Assembly: GCF_964204645.1 (NCBI RefSeq)
Contig: NC_134032.1
Location: forward strand, 6,567,175 to 6,631,174
DNA from: Tubulanus polymorphus
Lineage: Eukaryota; Nemertea; Palaeonemertea; Tubulaniformes; Tubulanidae
Reading direction: 5' to 3'
DNA length: 64,000 nucleotides
Shown: positions 9,463-19,014 of the stretch, in pieces
How positions within the stretch are numbered: position 1 is the first letter of the stretch
Layout: the number at the start of each line of letters is the position of its first letter
Made by a program: the position numbers and the translations under genes
Notes under the pieces: model-generated
Told to the model about the DNA's origin: nothing
Seen by the model: only the letters and a program-made list of their open reading frames with translations
The model's database searches: none

Positions 9463-9972
9463 CTACATGTACTGTTGAGAGCCCTGCGTCTTTGCTTTGG
9501 AAGTAGATGCCGCCCTAGTGGAATGCACCTTATACTTATCCACATCAATTTCAGAACATTCCATAAGCGTCCTAAGCCACCTTGCAATCCTGCAATTCGT
9601 CACAGGACTATAAGGCGTCACAAAAGAAAAGAAAAGTTTTTCTTTTTGTGGAGCGGTCCCTCGCCAACATGCAGTCCTATTCTCATTGGCAGCCAAACAA
9701 CCTATCACATCCAACAAGGGATCTCTCGGATACGGTGCGAATGCCAATTTCTTAATAAGAGGTCCACCAGGTCTCGACGTTTTTGTGACTACGTCAAGCT
9801 GAAACACAACATTCACCCCCTCAGCATATCTGTTGGTCAATTTGGCTTTATTCAGTTCTGACCCTCCACATGTACTGGTTAAAGCCATAAGCATAGCTAG
9901 CTTAAAGGCCGACTTAAATGGAGGTCCAAAAACCCATCGGTTGGTACTTGAGATTTGAAGTGCAGGCCACAT
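9463..9972 (-). pseudogene. Tyrosine recombinase C-terminal fragment (Crypton/DIRS type), 169 codons
   Basis: An open frame with the order of motifs found in eukaryotic transposon tyrosine recombinases: ALTSTCGGSEL (box I region), VTKTSRPGGP, FAPYPRDPLLDV, LFFSFVTPYSPV, IARWLRTLM and VHSTRAASTSKA. The last carries the His-x-x-Arg of box II. In box I the position usually held by the catalytic Arg (as in SGRRxSEL) is Gly, and the frame stops before the catalytic Tyr. It is therefore intact as a frame but not as an enzyme. Family membership rests on the HSTRAASTS and SRPG motifs. No reverse transcriptase is adjacent, so Crypton or a detached DIRS end cannot be separated. Confidence 0.72.
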
Positions 9973-9979
9973 CCCACTA

Positions 9980-11062
9980 AACTAGCAAGCAGTAGTTTGT
10001 TTATAGGGTTTACTGGAACACATCTGGCTCACACCAGTATCACACAGTATCACAGTGACACATAAAAAAACTTATATCCGAATATGTTTGATATCATTTT
10101 GGTCATAGTGATCTTATTAATTGGAATTCGCTGATTTTGTAGATGTTTTTTAATAAAATTCCTCCAGTAAAGTTGAACATAAAATCTGTATTTTCAATTT
10201 ATTCAATTTTTGTCCGATTTTGATGAAATTTTTACACTTTGTTACTGATGAGGAGTTAAGATGATATATAAATTTTCAGTTTGATACAACTTTCAGGTCA
10301 AAAGTTTTCTAACCCCCAAAATTACGCACTTGAGAGCTGCAACTGTTTTATTTATATAGGTTTATGACTACAGGTCACTGTGCTCTCTGTGGTGAGGTGA
10401 GTAACTCCTCCCAGCTTGTCATTCAAAGATGTTATCGTGAGCTTGATCGTGATTAAAAAAAAGAAGTGCAAGCCGGACGTAGGCGGCCGGTCGGGTCAAC
10501 TTTTAAGCTCTGCCGAAAGGAGAAATATATCATTTTTAGCCTATGATAAGCATGCTAGTAACGATTTCAAATTCCTGCATGTTGAGGCCGTCGGTACGTG
10601 GTAAGAATATAATTGCTGTTAGCAACTCTTCTATTCCCTTGCAAATCCGCTTTGAATTTAGTCTGAATAGAAGTGATCTTCTCGGTGAGAAAATCGCCGG
10701 CAATTGAGTCGGTTGATTGAGTCGGCCGACTAAATCGCCCAGTGTGTCTGAGCCTTAATACTTCTAATGATATGATGATTATGATATCTCACCACCACGT
10801 GTACCGCAACATTTTCCAAATATGATACGAGTGACATTGGGTGATATCATTGAGAAAACCTATTTTTAAGAGTACAATGTACAGACTTTTTAGGTACCGG
10901 TATGCGTTATTTGGTTTTTATATCAAATTGTGTGCACTTCACTTCCCCGTTTATTTCTCTAAACGTTAATGCATATGTTATACTTAGTGTGGGAATGTTG
11001 TATATTCTCTACGGCATGGCCTGAGAGTGGTTAAGGACGACCTCAGAATTTCTGAAGATGAC
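9980..11062. other. No recognisable gene
   Basis: AT-rich sequence without frames above 62 codons and without strong repeats that I can see. Confidence 0.5.
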
Positions 11063-11201
11063 TACATTGGAACTTCATTACAACGAACTTAGCGGAACTG
11101 GTTTTTCAACCAGTAGTTCGTTATCCAGTGTGAAATTAATCAAATTTGTTATATCCGATGAATCGTTTTATCCGAGCTTGTTATAATGAGGTTTCGCTGT
11201 A
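11063..11201. mobile_element. Tigger/pogo-like MITE (139 bp)
   Basis: TA-CATTGGAACTTCATTACAAC at the left and TTATAATGAGGTTTCGCTG-TA at the right form imperfect terminal inverted repeats of the kind CAGTGGAACCTCGTTATAAC, bounded by TA. No coding sequence. The same kind of end is seen at 30.1-30.4 kb and 58.05-58.89 kb. Confidence 0.6.
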
Positions 11202-11271
11202 TTTGGATATACAAGTACTCCAAATAACCTCGAATTAAACTACTAGCTAGAGGGAAAATTTCGGACTCGTT

Positions 11272-12534
11272 TTTAGCGCACTTGGGACTTTAGTCCCAGC
11301 GGGCTATTGCGTTCACTTTTCGTCCGTCGTCCGTCCATCCGTCCGTCCGTAGACGGAATCCAGTTATTTTGGGAAGTTTTGAAGACGCTTCAATGTAATG
11401 TCTTGATATTTGGGTTACACATGTATCTACCCTAGACACATCTTCAGCCCAAAAACTGGCCCTGTCAGAATCAAGATGGCCGACTGGCAGCCATTGTTGA
11501 TGGCCAAAATCAGCACTTTTTACACGTTTTTGAGGGAAATATTGAAGACGCTTTGGTCAATTACCTTGATCTTTCGTATATACTTGAATCCCTCCAGGGC
11601 CCATCAGCATAATAAAAATTGGGTCGAACGGACTCATGATGGCCGTCCTATGACCTTTGAAGTGCCCAAAAATGTCAATTTTGGCCCGAATTCTGAGTCC
11701 TGTAGCTTCCTACTGGTTTGCCATTTCTCATTGCAATTGCTGATGGGTATTCTTTGGAAAGGGATGTTTTATACCTGGGATAGGTATTTTTGATCAGCCA
11801 ATTATGACGCAATTGGCGGCCATCTTGTTGTCATCAGTACTCATTCGTAGGTGGGAAAAAGTTTTTCGACATTATATTGATACCAAGCATATTTTGTTAC
11901 CACAATGAATTAGAAAGTTGTAGCTGATAACGTGTTCTATGATTGTGGTGAGTTTGGAGGTCATTGGTTTTTGTATATTGCCACCAGGGGGGTTGAATAA
12001 TACAATATCTTAGTATTTCTATATTATATTTGTACCAATGCATACATTTTGTTAGCACAATCAATTGCAAAGTTGTAACTCATGACATCGTCTATGATTG
12101 TGGTGAGTTTCAAGGACATTAGTTATTCTATATGGCCACTAGGGGGCGTTGAATAATAAAATAACTTAGTATTTCCTTATTATATTGGTACCTAGGCATA
12201 TTTTTTTGTTACCATGACCAATTGCAAAATTGTTGCTCATGACATGTTCAATGATTGTGGTGAGTTTCAAGGACATTGGGTTTTGAATATGGTCACCAAG
12301 GGGCGTTGAATAGTAGAATAACTTAGTATTTCCATATTAAATTGGTAACGAGGCATATTTTGTTATCACAATCAATTACAAAATCGTAGCTGCTGACATG
12401 TTCTATGATTGTGGTTAGTTTCAAGGTCATTGGTTTTGTATATGGTCACCAGGGGGCGTTGAATATTGAAATTGTTAGATTGTTGAGCATTTGAAACCAC
12501 TTCCCAAGTGGGCATGGTGTCCCTGGACCCCTAG
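11272..12534 (+). mobile_element. HINE-type (Helentron-like) repeat, copy 2, full length
   Basis: The left end TTTTAGCGCACTTGGGAC runs into a palindrome (GGGACTTTAGTCCC), then a CGTCCGTCC-rich stretch, a 500-bp unique part, four tandem monomers of about 155 bp (11.83-12.45 kb), and a right end with the hairpin CCACTTCCCAAGTGG followed 19 nt later by the terminal CTAG. Both ends carry an inverted GCCCACTTGGGA-like motif set in from the tip. Subterminal inverted repeats, a 3' hairpin, a CTAG end next to T and central tandem repeats are the known layout of HINE/DINE-type non-autonomous Helentrons and of the tandem-repeat 'pearl'-like elements of bivalves. No coding sequence. Confidence 0.75.
11826..12450 (+). 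repeat. Tandem array of about four 155-bp monomers in HINE copy 2
   Basis: The motif CACCAGGGGGCGTTGAAT and its variants recur at about 11981, 12136, 12293 and 12446, a period of 153-157 bp. Each monomer also holds ATGATTGTGGTGAGTTT, TATTTTGTTACCACAAT and CAATTGCAAAGTTGTAGCT-like blocks. Confidence 0.85.
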
Positions 12535-12544
12535 TTATTCTTAG

Positions 12545-12581
12545 CGTGGGATTTCACCTTTACAACACGGTGTTTCATCAG
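12545..12581 (-). ncRNA. Hammerhead-like core (relic)
   Basis: The minus strand reads CTGATGA, then a short hairpin (ACC/GGT arms), then GAAATCCCACG. CTGATGA and GAAA are the invariant core boxes of a hammerhead ribozyme. Helix II is weak (3-4 bp) and helix III is broken because the HINE right end sits at 12534. The flanks TTTCGGACT, GTGGGATTTC and ACAACACGG match, in the same order, those beside the core at 45.3 kb. Confidence 0.35.
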
Positions 12582-12599
12582 CGATTATAATAAGGGAGA

Positions 12600-13870
12600 C
12601 ATCACTATTCCTGAAGATGATCATCTGGATATGCATTGCATATTGATCCACAGCTAGATTTTCGTAGTATTTGAAAATGTTTCGTAGTATTTAGAAATGT
12701 TCTTAATGTTGTTTCCGTATGCGTGGGGGTTACGTTAAAGCCGTCAGACAAGAACGTACTAGTAGTAAGAATTACGAAAGTTCTTGTTTGATGCTTTCAT
12801 CTACCAACGCAAACCATAAATCAGTCTATAAACAACAATTCTTTCTCGGTTCTTCTGCTGTGAGATCTGGCAAACATTCAGAAAATCTTTATATAAAACT
12901 TTTAAATAGTTGGAACCATATTTGGTTGGGTCGGAACAATGGAGTGTATTTATAATGAGGCTCGTTGATACTTGATGATATTCCCGGCTACTTTCCGTAA
13001 AAGGAAAAACCGGAAGTTTAGGAAGATGTGGTTGTTTTGCTTATCCTGTATCAAAATAGAATTAGTTAAATTGTAGATAAAATAATTAGTATAAGTATTT
13101 CAAATAATTTAAGAATTGATAATCAATCACAATGTATTCCGAATCGTAGTTAATTATAATAATTAAAAAAGAAACAATGAATTTGTACTGTAATTAGAAA
13201 AGAAAACAAAGTTTTGAAAAGATATTTAATTTGAGTAATCTAGATGTTATTTAAGAACAAATTGTTAATAATCGCTAATGTTTTAGAAAAATTAATTTGT
13301 GTTGAATGTTAAAACTAGCTGTCTGAAGTTTCTGTTGTCTGTATGCGCTCGTTGGTAATTCACAGACAATAGCTGCTCTCTCAACAACGACTAGCAAGGA
13401 GTGAGTAAATCACAACGCGTCATGACAGGAGGGTTGGAAGAAAAAGTTTATATCAGCAAATCAGTTTCTAAAAAACCTTTAGATCAGCAAATCAGTAGGG
13501 CTAAATTTTCCGTAACTAAAAACGGTCATGACAGTTGGGTAGCTGCTCCTTGCCAAAAAGCGGAAGACCCTGCGTGGGAGAATCGGAATTCTGAGAATGC
13601 CGGTTCTTTCTACAAAAGGGGGCCGCTATCGAGAGAGAAGAGAGAATCTGTACCTTAGTAAGACGAGTGTCGACAGCAGGACAGGAGAAGCTTCGGAACG
13701 ATAGGGATTCATATACAATAGGGATTAGGAAAATCATTCTTTGTTCAAGGTAAATAAAATATATTATCTTCAATATTATCATCCGGTATTTCAATTTATC
13801 CATTCGGATTTGTGCACGGACGCGTTCTCTCGCCAGGGCCTTACTCAAGTATTTTATAGATAACGATTAA
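12600..13870. other. No recognisable gene
   Basis: AT-rich; the longest frames (78-110 codons) have no recognisable motif and show no codon bias. Confidence 0.45.
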
Positions 13871-14520
13871 AGAGAGGATTGTGACCGGCGTATCAATATG
13901 TAAAGTCGAGATTTTGAATAAACTTCATACGGTACAACCTTAAGGAGCATTTCGAACTCTTAATTCTTCTTTTCTTTCTTATTGTGGGATTATCATATTT
14001 TATATCTCCACATTGGCAATCAAACATCTTCGGGGACTAGGGGTCTTTTTGTCATCTTCAGACTAGGGACCATCGGACTAGTCGCTTATATTCAAGAACT
14101 CGTTAGAAGTGTCGGGACACGGTCCTATAGCTCTATATTATTATATGAGGGTGACTGAACAGACTGAACTGTCCAATGAACTCTATATTTCTATATTTCT
14201 GTATCCAATACTATTTGTTATTCGCGGTCTGTGACCGACATATTTGCAGCATATAAATATATGTGTATGAATAAATCAGGAGGCATTTGTAAGATCAAAC
14301 TGAGATCGTTGTACTGAGTTCTGTTTTCTGGTCGTCTCTCTCGTCTAATACTACAAGAGGGACTATAGGGCCTTGGACTAGCCGCCCACAATCAGTAATT
14401 CGAAGAAATATTTGAGGCCAATTTGTCTAGGTTTGGACTAGCGACAAACATTCCCAGAGCTAGAGAGTCAATTTTGAGCTAAACAGGCTCTCGTCGGAAA
14501 TCAGGAGTTCTTAGTATGAA
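13870..14520 (+). repeat. Possible LTR end and primer-binding-site region
   Basis: ATATCTCCACA at about 14001-14011 is followed by TTGGCAATCAAACATC, which looks like an LTR ending in CA next to a primer-binding site starting TGG. A related block (GGACTAGTCGC against GGACTAGCCGC) recurs about 310 bp later, and AATAAA motifs occur at 13917 and 14270. There is no second LTR and no coding region in the window, so this is tentative. Confidence 0.25.
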
Positions 14521-15341
14521 AAGATGTTACCATCAACTAGTAGTAGTATATACCATATTAGGGATTGTCCACATCACACGTTAGCAAATGTGCTGCGAAC
14601 TATTAATGTGTTAATTGAATGGTGATTATTAGACTGAGTAAGTTGAACAGTGAAATGCAACATTTACACTTGCGCCAGTCTTTGTGGCGTTCACGCCGGG
14701 AATATCAGCCAATGTTACTTCTGACCTTCATGTCTTGAAGACAGTTAGTTGTTGACTCGACCGTTTTTTTGTTTGTTTGCTTTGGGTATAGAAAAGGTGA
14801 GTTCACTTTTAGTTTGGTTGGAATTGAACGGGGAAAAAGGAAATTTTGAAAATGTGATGCTCAGATTTAGCCCCTTAGCGATTCGCGTTGAAACAACGAA
14901 GGTCAAAATATGAAATGAACAAATTTAACATACATGTGTCATGTTGTAAAAGCTGTGACGTGTGACATTTCTGCTTTTTTCTTTTGAATTGAAAATGAGT
15001 GGAGCTACGTATGAGTGATGGTGAGTGATCGTGTGCCCTTCCCCAAAGAATCATTTCTTCGCAATGGGCCTTTTGAGCTTATATTAGTATTATCAAATTC
15101 TAAAGTATTATTTTAGTACAATATCTATTATTTCCTTATATTACTTACCCAGTTATTTCTATCTATACAAAGCCTACCTCAAATTAGTGTTTAAAAGACC
15201 AGTCAAATTGAGCATATTAGCATACATGGTGATTGAATGATTACCAAAGAGTTTTATTTTACTCAAGTTGAAATCATAGAATAATACTAATGATGATAAG
15301 ATTGAAATAGAGACTTCATTGAAAACCAAATGAAATATGTA
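14521..15341. other. No recognisable gene
   Basis: Unstructured AT-rich DNA. The only frames are short and without motifs. Confidence 0.45.
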
Positions 15342-16010
15342 TACAGTACGTAAACCTATTTTCATCGGACCAATTTTGCCATGTCCGAGTTAAACTCGGA
15401 CATGGCAAAATCGGTCAGAGTTAGTCGGGCTTGAGAAAGGCGAAGTTTACTGTGCATGACAATTCCATGCCTAAACCATGATTTAGATACATACCCTTGC
15501 ATAAGTCGGATTGGCTTAAGTCTGTCGGATAATCGCTTATCGGATGAATATTCATTTGATGGTCCCGATTGTTCCTTCTCTTTTTCAAAGAAATTTATAT
15601 TCCAAAGTCGGATTTTGTAATTCTGAAACTCGCCTACCTCGTAGTACTTTTCTTGGTCCCAAAATAAAAACCAGTTAGAATCACTCGCCGAAAGTCGGAG
15701 GGCAATTTTTTTCGGACTACAGTTTGAATTCTTTCCTGTTCCTCGCTTGAAATCGACGATACATGACAACAGTCACTATTTTAGTTTGTGGTTAGTGTAT
15801 TTAGAATAGAAAAGATAAACCCGAATTAGTTCAGTTTTTTAAATCATTTCTTGTAGACGTTGATTTAATCTTTCCGTTTACAGAAATGAATTCTCAAGTC
15901 ATTGTTTTCGGAAAAAGGGAAATCCGACTCTATAAGTCGGACTTTTTCTAATCCGGAGAATTTTTCTTGGTCCCAAAACATCCCCCACTTACGCGAAGGT
16001 TAACTGTACT
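15342..16010. mobile_element. Possible Tigger-like non-coding element with internal palindrome
   Basis: The left end TACAGTACGTAAACC and the right end, reversed, TACAGTTAACCTTCGCGTAA resemble Tigger-type tips. Several AAGTCGGA-type motifs are scattered inside (15510-15960). At 15368-15416 lies a 49-bp near-perfect palindrome around CATGTCCGAG/CTCGGACATG. A 135-codon minus frame covers the region but follows the repeat motifs and looks accidental. Confidence 0.35.
15368..15416. repeat. Near-perfect palindrome, 24-bp arms, no loop
   Basis: 15368-15391 and 15392-15416 are inverted copies with one mismatch and one extra base, centred on GAGTTAAACTC. Such a structure would extrude as a cruciform or form a long RNA hairpin. 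Confidence 0.9.
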
Positions 16011-16105
16011 ACATTTAGTACCGGTACCTAATAATTCTTCAAATAACCAGGCTAACGTTCTAATTTCTAGGGACTTGGGGGGGGGGGGGGTCATTTAAGA
16101 TTAAA

Positions 16106-16189
16106 GGCACTTTTTTCCAGCCGCGACTAGACAGCAGTCTGCACGATTTATTTGTTTATTCTGTCTAGTCGCGGCTGGAAAAAAGTGCC
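16106..16189. repeat. Perfect 29-bp inverted repeat with 26-nt loop
   Basis: 16106-16134 and 16161-16189 are exact inverted copies (starting GGCACTTTTTTCCAGCCGCG). The arms are more GC-rich than the surroundings. A G-run of 13 lies just upstream at 16078-16090. It could be a foldback or MITE; no target duplication was recognised. Confidence 0.9.
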
Positions 16190-16655
16190 CTGAAAAATAT
16201 TGTATTTTCATTGTATTCTCCGTGTGTACTCTCGTCTGGATCCGCCCCTGGGAATGAAAAAGGGGGCTTAATTTTGAAAAGGGTAAATCGAAGTATACAG
16301 ATACAGTCGGTGGACTTACTGAGCACTCGAGTATTAATAGCGGGTTCTTTGTAATGTTTGTCCCAATCAACAGAAGAGAGACGTGAGACCCAAGAAATCT
16401 GTCGCCCCACCAGGAATCGAACCTTTGCACCCAGCATTGATGGGACAAGACATTATGGATATATTTTAATTGAATATAAAAGGAAACCGGTATATTGTGG
16501 TCTTGATGCGCGCATAAGAGACATCTGATGGGTCTACGCTTGCCACAAGTGTTAATATAGTTGATTTCCGACTGCACACAAGCGACACGCGATGGCTCAT
16601 TGCCACAGTCGAACTCAGAGAGCCCTTAAATGATTTTTTCCTTTATTTTTTCCTA

Positions 16656-16713
16656 GTCTTGAAGTGTGATGAAATGGCATTAGAGACCGGCACCCGTCAC
16701 TAGTGAGCTGCAA
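16656..16713 (+). promoter_or_regulatory. Splice acceptor and 5' leader with a 10-codon uORF
   Basis: A long pyrimidine tract (16632-16652) ends in TAG at 16653-16655, a plausible 3' splice site, so the large frame at 16714 may sit in a downstream exon with its promoter further left. In the leader, ATG at 16674 opens a uORF (MALETGTRH) that stops at 16703, ten bases before the main ATG. An in-frame TAG at 16681-16683 fixes 16714 as the first usable start. Confidence 0.5.
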
Positions 16714-18942
16714 ATGTCCGTAAACAAGCGAAACCGCCGGCGCGCGTATACGCGCACGTTACAACACAATAAAAGATATGAACTACAACAAGCCCCTTAT
16801 AACAACTACTCTTCATCAGATGCGGACGATGACCACACCGAGAAATCATTCGTCAATTTGTGCTTATCTTCGTCCAGTAGCGCGGACTTAGCCGCCACTT
16901 ACCGATCGCACCAAGCGCACGCAGCATCGGACACAGAGCCAGGTTCTCGAGCCGGCTGCGATACCAAGCGCGGTGGTACTACGGCCCGATATCGCCAGTC
17001 GACTAGCGGCCAAATCGATGCGTTGGCATTAGAAAATATCGACTGTGCAGCGGTGATGACAAGAAATCATCATCAAAATCGACATCATGGAGATAATGAA
17101 CTATTTGATGAGGAGGATAATGACGATTTCACCGTGAATGCCAGACAGAGCCGTGAACATGTAGGGGACAACAAGGGCTACGACCAACTGTCTGATTGCG
17201 ATGCATTTCCGCGAAACAACAGTTCTGTACAGGGGGTATCGGCGCATCTCAAAAGCCGAAAAAGCATCAGTTTAGACATGGGCTCCACAATGACTAAGTT
17301 GAAACGTTTGCAAATCGAACGTAAGCGTAGCGTCCACGCGGCAGAGTTCACCGGCCATCATCAAAACAACATCGCAGCACCACCGCTGCGTACAGGCGTT
17401 TTCATACGGCACAAAGGTCGCAGGTATCGCATCGTCGGCAAGAACACGGTGACCAGCGAACCGCAGTCATCCGCCGATCTGGACTCAAAATCACCCAGAC
17501 CTCCTGCGCCAACGAGCGTTAACGCTGAACTACTGTACAATTCGAACACAATATTCGATCGACCGGTTCTCCCGGCTATCGGTCGGCCATTTTGTTTACT
17601 GCCGAAAGTAGACGTCTTCTCGCCGACGCCGACTTTATCCGAGGCAATGAACAGCCACAGTCCTATAAGCGAGGGAGTGAATACTAAAGGGTTAATGCCG
17701 GGCGGGTGCTCATCCGGACTAAGCTCGTCGGGCACGCCGTCGCCGCTATCACGTTCGGCGTCTTCGCGATCTGGTTCGGGGAACGGGTCGCCTTTGCCTC
17801 CCTTACGCGGGACTCCGAAGCTCGGACGTCGGAACTTGCTCCCGCCGCTCGGGGGACGGTCGATTTTTCCATCCGATGGGGGGTTAGCGAGCACGGGTAG
17901 TAATAATTCCAGTCCGTGTTTGTCACCGAAGATGACGTGTTTGTCACCGAAGATGACATTCGCCCAGTCGCTGCTGAAATGCCACATGGAAAGCGCCGAT
18001 AAAGTCGATACGGTCACCTACCAATGTTGCAAAGAACAACAGCAACAACAACGTACGAAGACAAGCCCAGTCGATGTCGACATATACGTCGACACAATTT
18101 CCAATATACGTGTACCAGTTACAAAGTCCGAAATCACCGCCGGTTGCAAGCCACCGTCGCCGACGTCCAAACATGTCAGTTCGTCTGTTAGTCCGAAAAC
18201 GAAGAAAGTCGAGAAAGTGAAAAGTCCGAGGATGAGTCCGGGAGGGACGCGACGTCACAAAGGGCAGCAAAAACGACGGGAGTCGGTCGTAGCGCATAAC
18301 ATCAACAAACCGTCAACATCGAAGCGACACAATTCGCGAGCAGATCCATCCGACTGGAAAAACAATAAAAAAGCGCAGAAAAAGCGTTTTTCGATCGCGT
18401 CGAAATCTTCTCTCACTAAAACAGCTTCGTTAGCCAGTACTTCGGACGGCTCGAAAGGTAAATTCTGGCGTCGGAAAACTAGTTTATGCCTGACCGGTAA
18501 TCGCAATAGACCGGGAAGCGACGATTCTGCAGTTACGGGATTCGGAGCTCGGCGACGGACGACGATTACTAATTTGCCGTCGCGGAGCACGACCTGCTCG
18601 AGCAGCAGCGTTAGCGTCGAAGTGGCGCCACCGTCGCCTGGTCACGGCTGCACTGAAGATTACCGAACGTTGCCGAGGATCGTGCCGAAGCTCAATAACG
18701 ATTCGGACGCGACTAAACGGCGGAACCCACATCGCGCTGCAAACCGGGACAAGGATCTGCCCGAGGAGGACATTTCAGATCTGATTGACGAGATAGAATT
18801 GAAAGCTAACACTGATGACAATAGAAGATCCACCCACGGCGCTGGTAAACCGTATCGAGATAAGTACGTTCTGGACGCGACGAGCTCCGAACGCGAGCGA
18901 TCCGCTTGGAAGTTAAGACTATTTTTCGGGGAAGATCGGTGA
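16714..18942 (+). CDS. Unrecognised 742-residue basic, Ser/Pro-rich, probably disordered protein
   Basis: A long uninterrupted frame with much higher GC than its surroundings, the best coding signal in the window. The protein opens with an Arg-rich stretch (NKRNRRRAYTR) and has Ser runs (residues 52-56 and about 640), acidic patches (FDEEDNDDF near residue 130), a short Gln run near 445, many S-P sites between 335 and 430 and 485-525, and a conserved-looking basic motif FIRHKGRRYRIVGKN near 230. CLSPKMT is repeated in tandem at residues 402-408 and 409-415. The C-terminus (DISDLIDEIELKAN; SAWKLRLFFGEDR) looks more ordered. No signal peptide, membrane span or known domain is visible. Multiple S-P and basic clusters suggest a phosphorylated, possibly nuclear or cytoskeletal protein, but that is inference. 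Other exons cannot be excluded. Confidence 0.75.
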   Translation: MSVNKRNRRRAYTRTLQHNKRYELQQAPYNNYSSSDADDDHTEKSFVNLCLSSSSSADLAATYRSHQAHAASDTEPGSRAGCDTKRGGTTARYRQSTSGQIDALALENIDCAAVMTRNHHQNRHHGDNELFDEEDNDDFTVNARQSREHVGDNKGYDQLSDCDAFPRNNSSVQGVSAHLKSRKSISLDMGSTMTKLKRLQIERKRSVHAAEFTGHHQNNIAAPPLRTGVFIRHKGRRYRIVGKNTVTSEPQSSADLDSKSPRPPAPTSVNAELLYNSNTIFDRPVLPAIGRPFCLLPKVDVFSPTPTLSEAMNSHSPISEGVNTKGLMPGGCSSGLSSSGTPSPLSRSASSRSGSGNGSPLPPLRGTPKLGRRNLLPPLGGRSIFPSDGGLASTGSNNSSPCLSPKMTCLSPKMTFAQSLLKCHMESADKVDTVTYQCCKEQQQQQRTKTSPVDVDIYVDTISNIRVPVTKSEITAGCKPPSPTSKHVSSSVSPKTKKVEKVKSPRMSPGGTRRHKGQQKRRESVVAHNINKPSTSKRHNSRADPSDWKNNKKAQKKRFSIASKSSLTKTASLASTSDGSKGKFWRRKTSLCLTGNRNRPGSDDSAVTGFGARRRTTITNLPSRSTTCSSSSVSVEVAPPSPGHGCTEDYRTLPRIVPKLNNDSDATKRRNPHRAANRDKDLPEEDISDLIDEIELKANTDDNRRSTHGAGKPYRDKYVLDATSSERERSAWKLRLFFGEDR
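17917..17958 (+). repeat. 21-bp in-frame tandem duplication in the 742-codon gene
   Basis: 17917-17937 and 17938-17958 are identical but for the last base (TGTTTGTCACCGAAGATGAC unit). This duplicates seven residues including an S-P site and keeps the frame, which supports selection for an open frame here. Confidence 0.9.
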
Positions 18943-19014
18943 AATAGTATCGCTTTATTGATACTATCAGCCTATCCCCCCTTAGTGCAGGCAGTGCATA
19001 ATGGTCGAGAGTAT

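Noticed and set aside
11826-12450. Regular repeats read as a CRISPR array
   Set aside because: Units are about 155 bp without short unique spacers, and they lie in a eukaryotic mobile element.
15362-15769. 135-codon minus-strand frame
   Set aside because: It runs across a palindrome and repeated AAGTCGGA motifs of a Tigger-like repeat. The residues follow the repeats and no domain is visible.
17361-18017. 218-codon minus-strand frame over the large gene
   Set aside because: It is antisense to the GC-rich 742-codon frame, has no motifs, and is expected from the third-position composition of the true gene.
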